This document shows positions 35,614-44,184 of a stretch of DNA of 64,000 bases, one piece after another. The notes below the pieces were generated by a model that was given only the letters and a program-made list of their open reading frames with translations, had not been told where the DNA came from and made no database searches. This DNA comes from Streptomyces vinaceus (lineage in GTDB: Bacteria > Actinomycetota > Actinomycetes > Streptomycetales > Streptomycetaceae). Within the stretch, counting starts at the first letter, position 1. Every line of letters starts with the position of its first letter. The translations under genes and the position numbers were made by a program. The stretch lies in assembly GCF_008704935.1 (NCBI RefSeq), contig NZ_CP023692.1, forward strand, positions 7,479,501-7,543,500, read 5' to 3'.

Positions 35614-36351
35614 GTGCCTGCAACGCATCGGAAGTGGCTGAGGATCCTGTTGGCGACCGCCGTGACGATCGGGTTGTTCGCTGTACTCACGCTCTCTGTG
35701 AGGTCGGGCGGCGAGCTCCCCCTCTTGCCCGACTTCGACAGCGGATCGGACGGGAACCAGGTCATCTTCGAGAAGGAAGTCGCCGAGGACCGCAAATCCC
35801 TCTTCGATGGGGTCCTCTCCTACCAGCCTCCGGAAACAGTAGACGTGGGCGACACCCTTGAGTTTCCTGCGCGGCTCAGAGCGATTGGCGGAGACACATC
35901 GCGCGAGTCGGTGCCCGGGATCGTGGTAGCCCGACGCTCCCTGCGTGTGGGCGGCGTGGAGAAGGCGTACCTCTCAGAGCCTGGAAAGGATGTGGACATC
36001 GAGCCACTGGGTTCCCCCAGCGGCACAATTGCCGCGCCCGGTGACGAGGTGGAGTGGCGCTGGAACCTCACCCCGCGCAAACCCGGCGAGTACACCCTCA
36101 AGCTCGTGGTCGAGACTTACCGGGGCGACTCGGACGTCCTCCTCGCACGAACCTCCCCACCAATCGACATCACCATGAGTGCCCGCAACACCTGGTCCTT
36201 CCGGATCAAGTCGGCTCAGAATTGGCTCATCGGCCTTGCTGCCCTTCTCGCCGCGTTGACAACTCTGGGGGCGGTCTTCCGCCGACCCTTGGCCGCTATC
36301 TTCCGCCGGGTCCCGGGCCCCTGGCGGAAGAAGGACCACCAGCAGCGCTAA
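35614..36351 (+). CDS. Membrane-anchored protein with extracytoplasmic domain
   Basis: 245 residues; GTG at 35614. Helix 1 (ILLATAVTIGLFAVLTLSV) is followed by an extracytoplasmic beta-rich domain of about 170 residues (DVGDTLEFPARLRAIGGD; GDEVEWRWNLTPRKPGEYTL; KLVVETYRG) like an Ig or CARDB-type fold, and a second helix near the C-terminus (WLIGLAALLAALTTLGAVF) with a basic cytoplasmic tail. Family not recognised. Flanked by an IS5 relic. Confidence 0.75.
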   Translation: MPATHRKWLRILLATAVTIGLFAVLTLSVRSGGELPLLPDFDSGSDGNQVIFEKEVAEDRKSLFDGVLSYQPPETVDVGDTLEFPARLRAIGGDTSRESVPGIVVARRSLRVGGVEKAYLSEPGKDVDIEPLGSPSGTIAAPGDEVEWRWNLTPRKPGEYTLKLVVETYRGDSDVLLARTSPPIDITMSARNTWSFRIKSAQNWLIGLAALLAALTTLGAVFRRPLAAIFRRVPGPWRKKDHQQR

Positions 36352-36615
36352 GTGGAGGACAGCACGTCCAGCCGTGAGCGGCATGGCACCTACCGAACCG
36401 CGACGATCAGCCATCGCGCCGGCCCCAGTGCCCTCGGCAGCGATTCGGTGTTGCTTCTGGACTGGCACGGCGACGGACACGGCTACCAGCGCCGCGACCA
36501 CACCGCGTCCCCGACCGTCTGACCGGCGGGCAGGTGCGGACGCGGTCGTACCCAACCCTCTGAGCCCTCGGCCTGTCGAAGGGTGCGCCGGTGAGGCTGC
36601 CCGTAGCGTGCGGTC

Positions 36616-37423
36616 ATGCCTGAGGCTCTGTCCCCCTGGAAGCGGTCAATGCTCTTCGACCGGTTGCGCAACGGGCAGGACGTTGCCACGGCCGCCCAGG
36701 CCGCCGGCCTCGGGGTGCGGCAGGTGTTCACCGCGGCCCGCACCGACACAGGGCTCGCCCTGCTCGTGGCCGGCGCCGATCCCGCGGACCCCGGCGCCAC
36801 CCGGGTCATCAAGCGTGCCGAGTACCTACGGCTCCTCACCCTGGGCTGCACGCCGAGCCTTGCCGCGCAGATCCTTCTCGACGGTACGGGCAAGGCCAGT
36901 CACTGGCGGCGCGAGGACCCGGCGTTCGCGCGGGTCTGCGACGCGGCCGGGAACCTTGCCTCCGGCCAGCCGGCACCGTCACGGGCACCCCGCTTCAACC
37001 CCGAGCGCCGCCGCGTCTTCCTCGACCACCTGGAAGCCGGCCTGTCGGTCACTGCGGTCGCGGCAGAGGTCGGGATCACCACCGCGGTCATCTACCAGCG
37101 CCGGAAACGCAACCCCGCCTTCGCCGCCGCCCACCACACGCACCCCCGCACCCTGGACCGGGCACCCGGCGCTTCCGACTGGGATGCCTACATCCGCGCG
37201 CTGCGCCCCCGGCGTCGCGCTGCGCCAAGCTGCCCTGGCGGCCGGGATCTGGCCCGAGGTCGTCTACGACCGCCGCCGCGCCAACCACGCCTTCGCCCAC
37301 CGAGTAGGAACGGCTGCGACCGCTCCTCCTGCTGGTCACCAGCAGGCGTTGTCGCCGGTGGGGGCATCGGCAGGGGACCCGTGGGCTCTGCACCGGATGC
37401 GGGGCTGGCGTGCAGTGGCGTGA
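36616..37423 (+). pseudogene. Multi-HTH protein, frameshifted in a C run
   Basis: ATG at 36616. Four helix-turn-helix-like segments follow each other: GQDVATAAQAAGLGVRQVFT, YLRLLTLGCTPSLAAQILLD, AGLSVTAVAAEVGITTAVIY and, after a one-base shift at the five-C run 37206-37210, GVALRQAALAAGIWPEVVYD. The joined protein has about 269 residues. Repeated HTH of this type occurs in phage terminase small subunits and resolvase-like proteins. No phage genes are near. Function unknown. Confidence 0.65.
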
Positions 37424-37495
37424 GGTGTTTCCGGTGATCGCCTGGCAGGTCTTGGACGTCGCCCCCTTATGGGGTCTCTGGCCAGTCCACGCAGG

Positions 37496-37525
37496 AAGCG
37501 GCCCCCGGGGGGAGGGGCCGCTTCC
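37496..37525. terminator. Hairpin downstream of the GlsB-type gene
   Basis: GAAGCGGCCCC and GGGGCCGCTTC are perfect 11-base arms around a G-rich loop, 26 bases past the end of the GlsB-type gene. Confidence 0.8.
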
Positions 37526-37550
37526 CATCTGCCGCAGCTCGTGGAACGGG

Positions 37551-37823
37551 TCAGGAACGGTGGCGCTTGCCCCGGGTGAGGAGGCGGTAAAGGATCAGAA
37601 GGATGAGGGAGCCGACGATGGCCGCGATCCAGGTCGAGAGGTCGAAGAAGCCGTCGATCGAGTCCACGCCGAAGATGACCTTGCCCAGCCAGCCGCCGAG
37701 CAGGCCGCCGGCGATGCCGATGAGCGTGGTGACGATGATGCCGCCGGGGTCTTTGCCGGGAAGTAGCAACTTGGCGATGATGCCTGCGAGCAGTCCGATG
37801 AGAATCCAGGCGATTATGCCCAC
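37551..37823 (-). CDS. GlsB/YeaQ/YmgE-family stress membrane protein
   Basis: 90 residues from the ATG at 37823. Three hydrophobic helices rich in Gly (MGIIAWILIGLLAGIIAKLL; GIIVTTLIGIAGGLLGGWLG; WIAAIVGSLILLILYRLL), the layout of the transglycosylase-associated/GlsB family. Small membrane protein induced by envelope or general stress in other bacteria. It sits just ahead of the gas-vesicle island. Confidence 0.85.
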   Translation of the reverse strand: MGIIAWILIGLLAGIIAKLLLPGKDPGGIIVTTLIGIAGGLLGGWLGKVIFGVDSIDGFFDLSTWIAAIVGSLILLILYRLLTRGKRHRS

Positions 37824-37848
37824 GAGAGCCTCCCACGTGTCGGTCGCG

Positions 37849-38679
37849 TCAGATGTGCCCAGAGGCGACGTCGAGGCGACTGATGACGGGGGCCGCTGCG
37901 GCGGCCCGGTCGAGGGTGAACAGGCCGCCGTCCGGGTCTCGGATCGTCAGGAGCTCACCAGAGCCTGCCGGTAGGGCGTCCGCGATGACCGTGCCGCCGT
38001 GTTCGAGCACCGCCCTTCTCGCCCCGTCGAGGTCGGCGACCTTGAAGTGGACGCCCCAGCGAGGGCGGAGCTGGGGTCTGGGCGAGCCGCTTTCGACCGG
38101 GCCGCTGTTCAGGCGCGCCACCGCTTGGCCGCCGTGCCTGAGGACGACCTGGTCCTGTTCGTAGGAGACCTCGCAGCCGTCCGGGTTGCCCCCGTCCCAC
38201 TCCAGCACCCGGCCGTAGAACAGGGCGGCGTCGAACGCGTTCCTGGTGTGCAGTTCCAGCCACGCGGGCGCTTGGTCGTCGCCGACCCGCCACTGGGACA
38301 GGACGCGGCCCTCCCACACGCCGAAGGCCGCGCCTTCGAGGTCGGTCGCGAGGGCTGCGCGGCCCCCGGGGGGAAAGGCCACCGGGCCGATTCCCACGGT
38401 GCCGCCACATTCGCGGATACGTGCCACTGCGGCGTCCGCATCGTCGACCGCGAAGTATGCCGTCCAGGCGACGGGAACCGCGAAGTCCCCGGCCACCGCA
38501 CCGATGCCGGCCACCGGCACGCCGCCCAGCTCGGCGACCGTGAATCCCTGTCCGAGGCTGGCGGCCCGGAAAGTCCAGCCGAGTACGGCCCCATAGAAGT
38601 CTTGGGCCGCCTGCAGGTCGCGTGCCATGAGACTGAGCCAGCACGGCACGCCCACCGCGTCCGCCGTCATCTGTACCAC
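37849..38679 (-). CDS. Two-domain VOC (glyoxalase-like) protein
   Basis: 276 residues; ATG at 38679. Two tandem VOC domains: GVPCWLSLMARDLQAAQDFY...PVAWTAYFAVDDADAAVARI and LELHTRNAFDAALFYGRVLE...WGVHFKVADLDGARRAVLEH, each with the paired beta-alpha-beta-beta-beta modules. The domain ends IRDPDGGLFTLDR. In this superfamily the domains bind metal and catalyse lyase, dioxygenase or resistance reactions; many Streptomyces copies have no known substrate. Confidence 0.88.
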   Translation of the reverse strand: MVQMTADAVGVPCWLSLMARDLQAAQDFYGAVLGWTFRAASLGQGFTVAELGGVPVAGIGAVAGDFAVPVAWTAYFAVDDADAAVARIRECGGTVGIGPVAFPPGGRAALATDLEGAAFGVWEGRVLSQWRVGDDQAPAWLELHTRNAFDAALFYGRVLEWDGGNPDGCEVSYEQDQVVLRHGGQAVARLNSGPVESGSPRPQLRPRWGVHFKVADLDGARRAVLEHGGTVIADALPAGSGELLTIRDPDGGLFTLDRAAAAAPVISRLDVASGHI

Positions 38680-38899
38680 GATCGATCTCCAACAGTCCTG
38701 GGTCGTTGTGAAGGCGCCGGGCGCCGGCCGCCTAGGTGGAGATCCGCGGCCGGGCTCGGTCTGCTGGGCGCTTTCCCCGGGAGGACATGTCTATACCTGC
38801 CAGTGATTAATGATATTAGTCCGTTATGCGTAGATGGAGGAGGGTCGGGTAGAGGCCGTGCAGGCTCGTACGTCATGCGAGCCGGGCGAGGTGATTCGA

Positions 38900-39073
38900 A
38901 TGGGTGCGGGCAAGAAGGCCAAGAACGTCACCAAGACGACCAAAGGAAAAATGAAGGAAGCCACTGGCAAGGCCGTAGGCAACGAGAGCTTGGAAGCCAA
39001 GGGGCGCAGCGAGCAAGCGCTCGGCGACGCCAAGCAGACCCTCCAGAAGGCCAAGGACACACTGAAGCACTGA
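38900..39073 (+). CDS. CsbD-family stress protein
   Basis: 57 residues; ATG at 38900 with GAGG upstream. Very hydrophilic: NVTKTTKGKMKEATGKAVGN, then SLEAKGRSEQALGDAKQTLQ, the CsbD consensus (KGKVKEAxGKxxGNxxLxxxGKxxQxxGxxxxxxGK). CsbD is a general-stress protein. Followed by a perfect terminator. A second CsbD-like protein of the same length lies at 46489-46662. Confidence 0.85.
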   Translation: MGAGKKAKNVTKTTKGKMKEATGKAVGNESLEAKGRSEQALGDAKQTLQKAKDTLKH

Positions 39074-39111
39074 CGCTTTCGAGGTGGAATCCACTTGTGA
39101 GGAAATGCGGG

Positions 39112-39150
39112 GATGAGGGCCGGAGGAGTTGCTCCTCCGGCCCTCACTCA
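39112..39150. terminator. Strong terminator after the CsbD gene
   Basis: ATGAGGGCCGGAGGAG and CTCCTCCGGCCCTCAcTCAT form a long, almost perfect stem with a three-base loop, about 40 bases past the csbD stop and facing the SRPBCC gene end. Confidence 0.85.
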
Positions 39151-39171
39151 TGACGTGGCCGGCTTTGGGTG

Positions 39172-40220
39172 TTAGGCGGGCTGCCGGTGTCGGCGTCGCC
39201 GGGGCGGCTCCTCCTCGTCCTCTTCGGGCTCGTCTTCCTCTGGTTCGTCCCCGGGTTCTTCGTCCTCGTACTGGCCGTTTTCGTCTTCGTCTTCCTCGGG
39301 CTCTTCCTCCTCGTCCGCGTACTCCTCCCCGTCCTCCTCGTCCTCGTACTCGCCTTCCTCGCCCTCGTCCTGCTCGTCCCCCTCGTCTTCCTGGGCTTGT
39401 TCCTCCTCAAGGGCTTCTTCGTGGGTCTGGACCACCTCGCCGTCGCGGATCTCGCCGCGCCATCCCTCGGGTTCGTCGTTGGTGAGCATGACGAAGCGCA
39501 GGAAGTTCTTGAGGTCCAGGCGCAGACGGCGGCCCTGGGCCCGCCACAGGTTGCCGGTCTTCTCGAACAGTCCCGAGGGGTAGTACTCGACGACGATGAC
39601 GATGCGGGTCAGGGAGGGGGCGAGCTCGTGGAAGGTGACACAGCCGCGGGTGGTGCCCTTGGCTCCCTCGGACGTCCACACGATGCGGTCGTCGGGGACC
39701 TGTTCCTGGACGGTGGCCTTCCAGCTGCGGGTGGAGGGGCCCACCTTGACTTTCCAGTCGCTGGTGGTGTCGTCCCCCGAGAGACGCTGCGGACGCCCTT
39801 GGTGAACCCGCTGAAGTCCTCGTACTGCGTCCAGTGGTCGTAGACCGTACGCAGTGGCAGGCCGACGTCGAGCACCTCGACGATATTCATCAGCTTGCCG
39901 CCGCCACTCTTGCGGCCCTTGCCTTTGCCGCCGCCGATGGCTTCGGTGACCTTGTCCTTCAGATTGCCGAACTTCTGGCCGGCGAAGGCTTTGAGGGGGG
40001 AGTCGCCCTTCAGAACCCGACCCCCGATTCCGGCGATGTCGGAGAGAGATCCTCCGTTGTCGGCGACGTCGTAGAGCTGGTCGGTCAGGTCGGAGAGTTT
40101 GTCCGTGGCCTTGTCGGCGAGCTGGCTGGCCTGGGCGCCGAGGAACCCGGTCAGCTCCTTCATCAGCTGGTCCGTTGCGGAGGGGGACTCCGACGACTTG
40201 CTGCGGTCTGAGGTTGCCAT
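39172..40220 (-). pseudogene. SRPBCC-family gas-vesicle-associated protein, frameshifted
   Basis: ATG at 40220 with GGAGG, 3 bases past the GvpT-like stop. The N-terminal 110 residues are helical (QLMKELTGFLGAQASQLADK; AFAGQKFGNLKDKVTEAI). An SRPBCC/polyketide-cyclase domain follows (MNIVEVLDVGLPLRTVYDHW; VWTSEGAKGTTRGCVTFHEL; TRIVIVVEYYPSGLF). In a five-C run at 39774-39778 one base must be added to join DFSGFTKGVRSVSRG to TTSDWKVKVGPSTRSW. The C-terminal 90 residues are almost all Glu, Asp and Gly, ending in a basic RRRRHRQPA. Proteins like this accompany Streptomyces gvp loci; exact role unknown. Confidence 0.75.
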
Positions 40221-40223
40221 GAC

Positions 40224-41654
40224 CTACCTCCGCGTGGACGGCTTGCGGGCCGCCGTCTTCTTGGCGGCTGTCTTGCGGGCCGGGCTGCGGCCGGCTGTCT
40301 TCTTGGCGGGGGCCTTCGTGGCTGCGCTCTTGCGTGCCGGACTCTGACCGCCGGCCTTCTTGCGCGGCGGGCTGCTGCTCTTCTTCGCGGCCGCCTTGGA
40401 CGGTGCGCTCCGGGAAGCGGCACTCTTCTTGGCAGGCGCCGTCGACTTGCCGCCGGCCGTCTTCTTCGCTGCCGTCCGCTTCGCGGGCGACGCTGCCTTC
40501 TTCGCCGGAGCCGCCTTCTTCGCTGCGGTCTTCTTCGCGGGAGCTGCCTTCTTTGCGGGAGCTGCCTTCTTCGCGGGGGCCGCCTTCTTTGCGGGAGCTG
40601 CCTTCTTCGCGGGGGCCGCCTTCTTTGCGGGAGCTGCCTTCTTCGCGGGGGCCGCCTTCTTCGCCGGCGCCTTCCTCGCGGGAGTCGACTTCTTCGTCGG
40701 CGGGGACGCCTTCTTCGCCGCGGCGGGACTGGGTGAGGACTTGCGGGCGCGGGCCGCGCTCCGACCGTCGGGGGTACGGGCCGAGGTCCGAGTCCGGCGC
40801 GGCGGCGGAGAAGGCTCGTCCTCCTCCTCGTCCTCTTCCTCCTCAGGCTCCTCCGCTTCCCTCTTGCGGGCGGGGGCTGCGCTTCGGCGGCTGCGCGCGC
40901 GGGCCGACGTGCGAGTCCGGCGCGGTGGCGGGGGAGGCTCTTCCTCCTCGTTCGGTTCTTCCTCGTCCGGTTCGTCGTCTTCCGGCTCTTCCTCTTCCGG
41001 TTCCTCGGACTTGCGGGCGGGAGCTGCGCTTCGGCGGCTGCGCGCGCGGGCCGACGTGCGAGTCCGGCGCGGCGGTGGGGGAGGCTCTTCCTCCTCCTCC
41101 TCTTCCTCTTCCTCTTCCTCTTCCTCCTCAGGCTCCTCCTCCTCGGGCTCCTCCTCCGGCTCCTCTTCGTCGGGTTCTTCCTCGTCGTCTGTCGGCTCGG
41201 GCCCCTCTTGCTCTTCCTCGTCCTCGGGCGCGTAGCCGTCCTCGTCCTCTTCCGCGTAATCCTCGGCTTCCTCGTCCTCGTAGGGCTCCTGGTCCTCGTC
41301 CTGCTCCTCCTCGTCGTCCTCTCGCCCCCGGTCCGTGTTGCTGCGGGAGAGCTCGAGGGTGCGTTCGTGCAGGTTGCCCGCGAGGTCGGCCAGCTTGCGG
41401 TTAGCCGCCGTAGCCAGCGCTTGGCGGCCGGCGTCCAGGGCTTCGCCCCGCAGCTGCTCGGCGAGATCGGCGAACTGGGGCATCTCCTTCAGCCGGGATG
41501 CACCTTCCTTGAGGAGCTGTCCGGGTTCGAGCCCGAACCGTCGGCCTGCGAGGTAGGTCGCCACGCTGAACGCCAGGCGGCCCTTCTTGGTCCGGCCGAG
41601 TACGTAACCTCCGGCCACCGCGGCGGCCAGAGCGATCTTGGTGGTGTCCTCCAT
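40224..41654 (-). CDS. GvpT-like protein with acidic and basic low-complexity regions
   Basis: 476 residues. ATG at 41654 (AAAGGGG upstream; an in-frame ATG lies 6 bases earlier). N-terminus IALAAAVAGGYVLGRTKKGR is a short hydrophobic segment with the LGRT motif typical of this Streptomyces gas-vesicle-linked protein, then helical to about residue 110. A stretch dominated by Glu and Asp follows. Two copies of PPPPRRTRTSARARSRRSAA and a third degenerate copy alternate with Glu-rich blocks. The end is a Lys/Ala/Pro repeat, KKAAPAK about nine times, resembling histone H1. It may link vesicles to nucleic acid or polyphosphate; this is a guess. Divergent from gvpO. Confidence 0.7.
   Translation of the reverse strand: MEDTTKIALAAAVAGGYVLGRTKKGRLAFSVATYLAGRRFGLEPGQLLKEGASRLKEMPQFADLAEQLRGEALDAGRQALATAANRKLADLAGNLHERTLELSRSNTDRGREDDEEEQDEDQEPYEDEEAEDYAEEDEDGYAPEDEEEQEGPEPTDDEEEPDEEEPEEEPEEEEPEEEEEEEEEEEEEEEPPPPPRRTRTSARARSRRSAAPARKSEEPEEEEPEDDEPDEEEPNEEEEPPPPPRRTRTSARARSRRSAAPARKREAEEPEEEEDEEEDEPSPPPRRTRTSARTPDGRSAARARKSSPSPAAAKKASPPTKKSTPARKAPAKKAAPAKKAAPAKKAAPAKKAAPAKKAAPAKKAAPAKKAAPAKKTAAKKAAPAKKAASPAKRTAAKKTAGGKSTAPAKKSAASRSAPSKAAAKKSSSPPRKKAGGQSPARKSAATKAPAKKTAGRSPARKTAAKKTAARKPSTRR
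40510..40680. repeat. Tandem repeat encoding KKAAPAK units
   Basis: About nine 21-base units of the type GGGAGCTGCCTTCTTTGCG, read on the minus strand as KKAAPAK. Third-position changes alternate between neighbouring units, so repeat expansion is likely recent in part. Confidence 0.8.
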
Positions 41655-41855
41655 GATCATCCCCTTTACAGGGCGCGTGCGGAGTTGTTGTTGGTCGCCC
41701 GGGCGAACAGACGATGCGCGACGATCTCGCTGCCCTCCAAGAGGAGGGGGGCCTGCTGGGCCGCCTCGAAAAGCTCCTGCCCCCACCACAGGACTAATGC
41801 CTGTATTTAGTGACATTCTAGTTTCTGTGAGGCGGTCTCCCCAAGGGAGTGGTAT
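41655..41855. promoter_or_regulatory. Divergent promoter region of the gas-vesicle locus
   Basis: About 200 bases between the GvpT-like gene and gvpO; the last 60 are more A/T-rich (around 41795-41825). It must hold promoters for both operons. No sigma-factor site was defined with confidence. Confidence 0.5.
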
Positions 41856-42230
41856 ATGGCCGCAGCGGAACCTGCACGCCGTCGGCGGGCCCCTTCGAGG
41901 CGTGCCGGTGAGAGCGCAGAGCAGGACACGAACGCGCGTCGTCGCGGTGCGCCCCCACGCCGCTCCGGGAGACCGGGCGCGGCGGCTGCGATGCGGGCCG
42001 CGGCCGAGCAGCTCGCCGAACTTCTTGGTCGCTTTCCCGAGTCGGTGTCCTCCCTCAAGCCCACCGAAGACGGCTGGGTGGCGCAGGTGGAGGTGGTGGA
42101 GCTGGAGCGCATTCCTGATACGACCAGCGTGATGGCCAGCTACCGGGTCGCCCTGGACGAGGAGGGTGAGCTGATTTCCTACGAACGCACCCGCCGCTAC
42201 AGCCGCGGCATGATCGACCGGCTGACCTGA
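41856..42230 (+). CDS. gvpO: Gas vesicle protein GvpO
   Basis: 124 residues; ATG at 41856, GGGAG upstream. A basic Arg-rich N-terminus of about 45 residues, then the GvpO domain: AAEQLAELLGRFPESVSSLK, GWVAQVEVVELERIPDTTSV, MASYRVALDEEGELISYERT and the terminal RRYSRGMIDRLT. GvpO is required for vesicle formation in halophiles and is the first gene of Streptomyces gvp operons. Next gene starts 30 bases on. Confidence 0.92.
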   Translation: MAAAEPARRRRAPSRRAGESAEQDTNARRRGAPPRRSGRPGAAAAMRAAAEQLAELLGRFPESVSSLKPTEDGWVAQVEVVELERIPDTTSVMASYRVALDEEGELISYERTRRYSRGMIDRLT

Positions 42231-42260
42231 GAGAGGCCTGGCCGGCAGAAGGAGGGCGCC

Positions 42261-42733
42261 ATGACCATGGTGCCGCAGGGCGGCAGCCCCGTCGTGCGCG
42301 GGCAGGGGGGCGGCTCGACGAGCAGCCTCTACGACGTCCTGGAGCTCATTCTTGACCGCGGACTGGTCATCGACGTCTTCGTGCGCGTCTCCCTGGTGGG
42401 CATCGAACTCATCAAGATCGACGCCAGGATCGTGGTGGCCAGTGTCGACACGTACCTGCGTTTCGCCGAGGCCTGTAACCGCCTCGACCTCGAAGCCGGT
42501 CGCAAAGCCCCTGCCCAGCTTCCTGACGTCATGGGCAAGATGGTGGAGGGAGGAGCCCACGGCAAGAGCAAGGGAGCCCTCAGCGGGGCCGTAGAGGCCG
42601 TGACCGAGTCCCTGACCGGCAAGGCCTCCGCCTCCGCGAGTCGGACGAGGACGACGAAGACGAAGAGGTGGAGGAGACACCCCGGCGGCGGCGCCCCGCC
42701 CCCAGGCGCAGCGCACGGCGGGAGAAGGAGTGA
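42261..42733 (+). pseudogene. gvpA: Major gas-vesicle structural protein GvpA, frameshifted near its end
   Basis: ATG at 42261, GGAGGG upstream. The shell domain is fully preserved: SSLYDVLELILDRGLVIDVF, VRVSLVGIELIKIDARIVVA, SVDTYLRFAEACNRLDLEAG. Streptomyces GvpA has a longer tail than cyanobacterial GvpA; here it runs GKMVEGGAHGKSKGALSGAV and then needs one base near 42640 to reach ESDEDDEDEEVEETPRRRRP, ending at a TGA (42731-42733) three bases before gvpF. Without that base the tail runs on in another frame. The shell domain itself is intact, so function may survive, or the base may be missing in the data. Confidence 0.85.
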
Positions 42734-42736
42734 CCG

Positions 42737-43456
42737 ATGCCGCTCTACGTGTACTCGATCACCGCCAAGGACCACCCCCGCCGCCTGGACGGACTCCACG
42801 GCGTCGGCGCGGAGCCTTCCCCGCTGCGCACCGTCACCGCCGGGCCGCTGTGCGCGGTGGTCAGCGACGTCGACGAGGAGATCCGGCCCAAACGCCGCGA
42901 CCTCACCGCGCACCAGGCAGTCCAGGAGCAGCTCATGGCCGACGGCGCCGTTCTGCCCCTGCAGTTCGGCTACATCGCCGCCGACGACCTCTCGGTCCGC
43001 GAGGCCCTGGCGGCCGACGCCGACGGGTACCTGTCCACTCTGGCACGCCTGGAGGGATGCGCCGAGTACCACGTACGGGCATCACAGACCGACGACGCGC
43101 CCCTTCTGCAGCAGATCCTTGCGGACTCGCCCGAGGCGAGGGACCTCAACGAACGGATCCGTGGCGGCGACCGCGATCCGGCCCTGCCGCTCGCCCTGGG
43201 CGAGATGGTCGCCCACGAAGTTCAGGCGCGGCAGGAGGCGCTGGCGGCCGGACTGACCGAGACCCTCATCTCCTTCTCGCGCGAGTACCTCGCCCGCCCG
43301 CCCTCGGGAAGCGACTTCCTCAACCTCTCCCTGCTGGTGCCCGACGAGCAGAAGGAAAACCTGCGCGTCGCGGAAGCCAACATGGCCCGTGAGATCGGCA
43401 GCGGGATCGACTTGCGCTTCTCCGGTCCCCTGCCCCCGTACAGCTTCGTCCAGTGA
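42737..43456 (+). CDS. gvpF: Gas vesicle protein GvpF
   Basis: 239 residues; ATG at 42737 with GGAG upstream. GvpF/L family, MPLYVYSITAKDHPRRLDGL at the start, VVSDVDEEIRPKRRDLTAHQ, LPLQFGYIAADDLSVREALA, and the terminal LRFSGPLPPYSFV conserved in GvpF and GvpL. These act as minor components that nucleate or line the vesicle. The stop is followed within 40 bases by gvpG. Confidence 0.93.
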   Translation: MPLYVYSITAKDHPRRLDGLHGVGAEPSPLRTVTAGPLCAVVSDVDEEIRPKRRDLTAHQAVQEQLMADGAVLPLQFGYIAADDLSVREALAADADGYLSTLARLEGCAEYHVRASQTDDAPLLQQILADSPEARDLNERIRGGDRDPALPLALGEMVAHEVQARQEALAAGLTETLISFSREYLARPPSGSDFLNLSLLVPDEQKENLRVAEANMAREIGSGIDLRFSGPLPPYSFVQ

Positions 43457-43494
43457 GCGACACCGCCCACGGAGCGGGAAGGGAGGACAGCCCC

Positions 43495-43740
43495 ATGGGA
43501 CTGCTGACCTACTTGCTGACGCTTCCCGTAGCCCCGGTACGCGCCGTCACCTGGGTCGCCCAGCGCGTCGTCGACAAGGCAGAAGAGGAGTACTACGACC
43601 CCGCTCCCGTCTGGCGCCGCCTCGCCGAGCTGGAGCAGCAGCTTCTGAGCGGCGAAATCGACCAGGACGCCTTCGACCGGGAGGAGGACGAACTGCTCGA
43701 CCGGCTGGAGGAGATCACCGAGTACCAGCAGCGTCCCTGA
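43495..43740 (+). CDS. gvpG: Gas vesicle protein GvpG
   Basis: 81 residues; ATG at 43495 with GGGAGG. MGLLTYLLTLPVAPVRAVTW, then an amphipathic helix RLAELEQQLLSGEIDQDAFD and DREEDELLDRLEEI: the GvpG consensus. Chosen over an earlier start because of the better ribosome site. Accessory factor of vesicle assembly. Confidence 0.92.
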   Translation: MGLLTYLLTLPVAPVRAVTWVAQRVVDKAEEEYYDPAPVWRRLAELEQQLLSGEIDQDAFDREEDELLDRLEEITEYQQRP

Positions 43741-43761
43741 CTGCCAGGAGGGAGCGCCACC

Positions 43762-44184
43762 GTGACCGAACCTGTGCCCGGCCGGCCGGGCTCCTTCGCC
43801 TCCCGCGCCCCGATGCCCTACGGGCCCACCTCCACCTCCAGCCTCGCCGACATCCTCGAACGAGTGCTGGACAAAGGCATCGTCATCGCCGGCGACATCC
43901 GCATCAACCTCCTCGACATCGAGCTGTTGACCATCAAACTCCGCATCCTGATCGCCTCGGTCGACAAGGCCAAGGAGATGGGAATCGACTGGTGGGAACA
44001 CGACCCCTCCCTGTCCTCCCGGCACACCGGCAGCCCCCTCGAACAGGAAAACCGGCGCCTGCGCGCCGAACTGGAGGCTCTCCGCGGTGAACTCGGACAG
44101 ACCGGGCCCGGGGAGGAAGCCGACGAGGAGCCGCAGAAGCCCGCCCGGCCGCCTGGCCGGCGTCGGCCGGGGAGCACACCATGA
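43762..44184 (+). CDS. gvpJ: Gas vesicle protein GvpJ (GvpA-like)
   Basis: 140 residues, GTG at 43762 with GGAGGG. The central GvpA-like core STSSLADILERVLDKGIVIA then GDIRINLLDIELLTIKLRIL and IASVDKAKEMGIDWW is clear, followed by a charged coiled-coil tail (EQENRRLRAELEALRGELGQ). GvpJ is a tip or cap component. It overlaps gvpL by four bases. Confidence 0.9.
   Translation: MTEPVPGRPGSFASRAPMPYGPTSTSSLADILERVLDKGIVIAGDIRINLLDIELLTIKLRILIASVDKAKEMGIDWWEHDPSLSSRHTGSPLEQENRRLRAELEALRGELGQTGPGEEADEEPQKPARPPGRRRPGSTP

Noticed and set aside
40510..40680. Regular 21-base repeat that could be mistaken for a CRISPR array
   Set aside because: Units are contiguous without spacers and multiples of three encoding KKAAPAK; no cas genes.
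40360..41235. 291-codon plus-strand open frame rich in Ser, Ala and Phe
   Set aside because: It is the antisense reading of the repeats in the GvpT-like gene; the regular pattern comes from those repeats.
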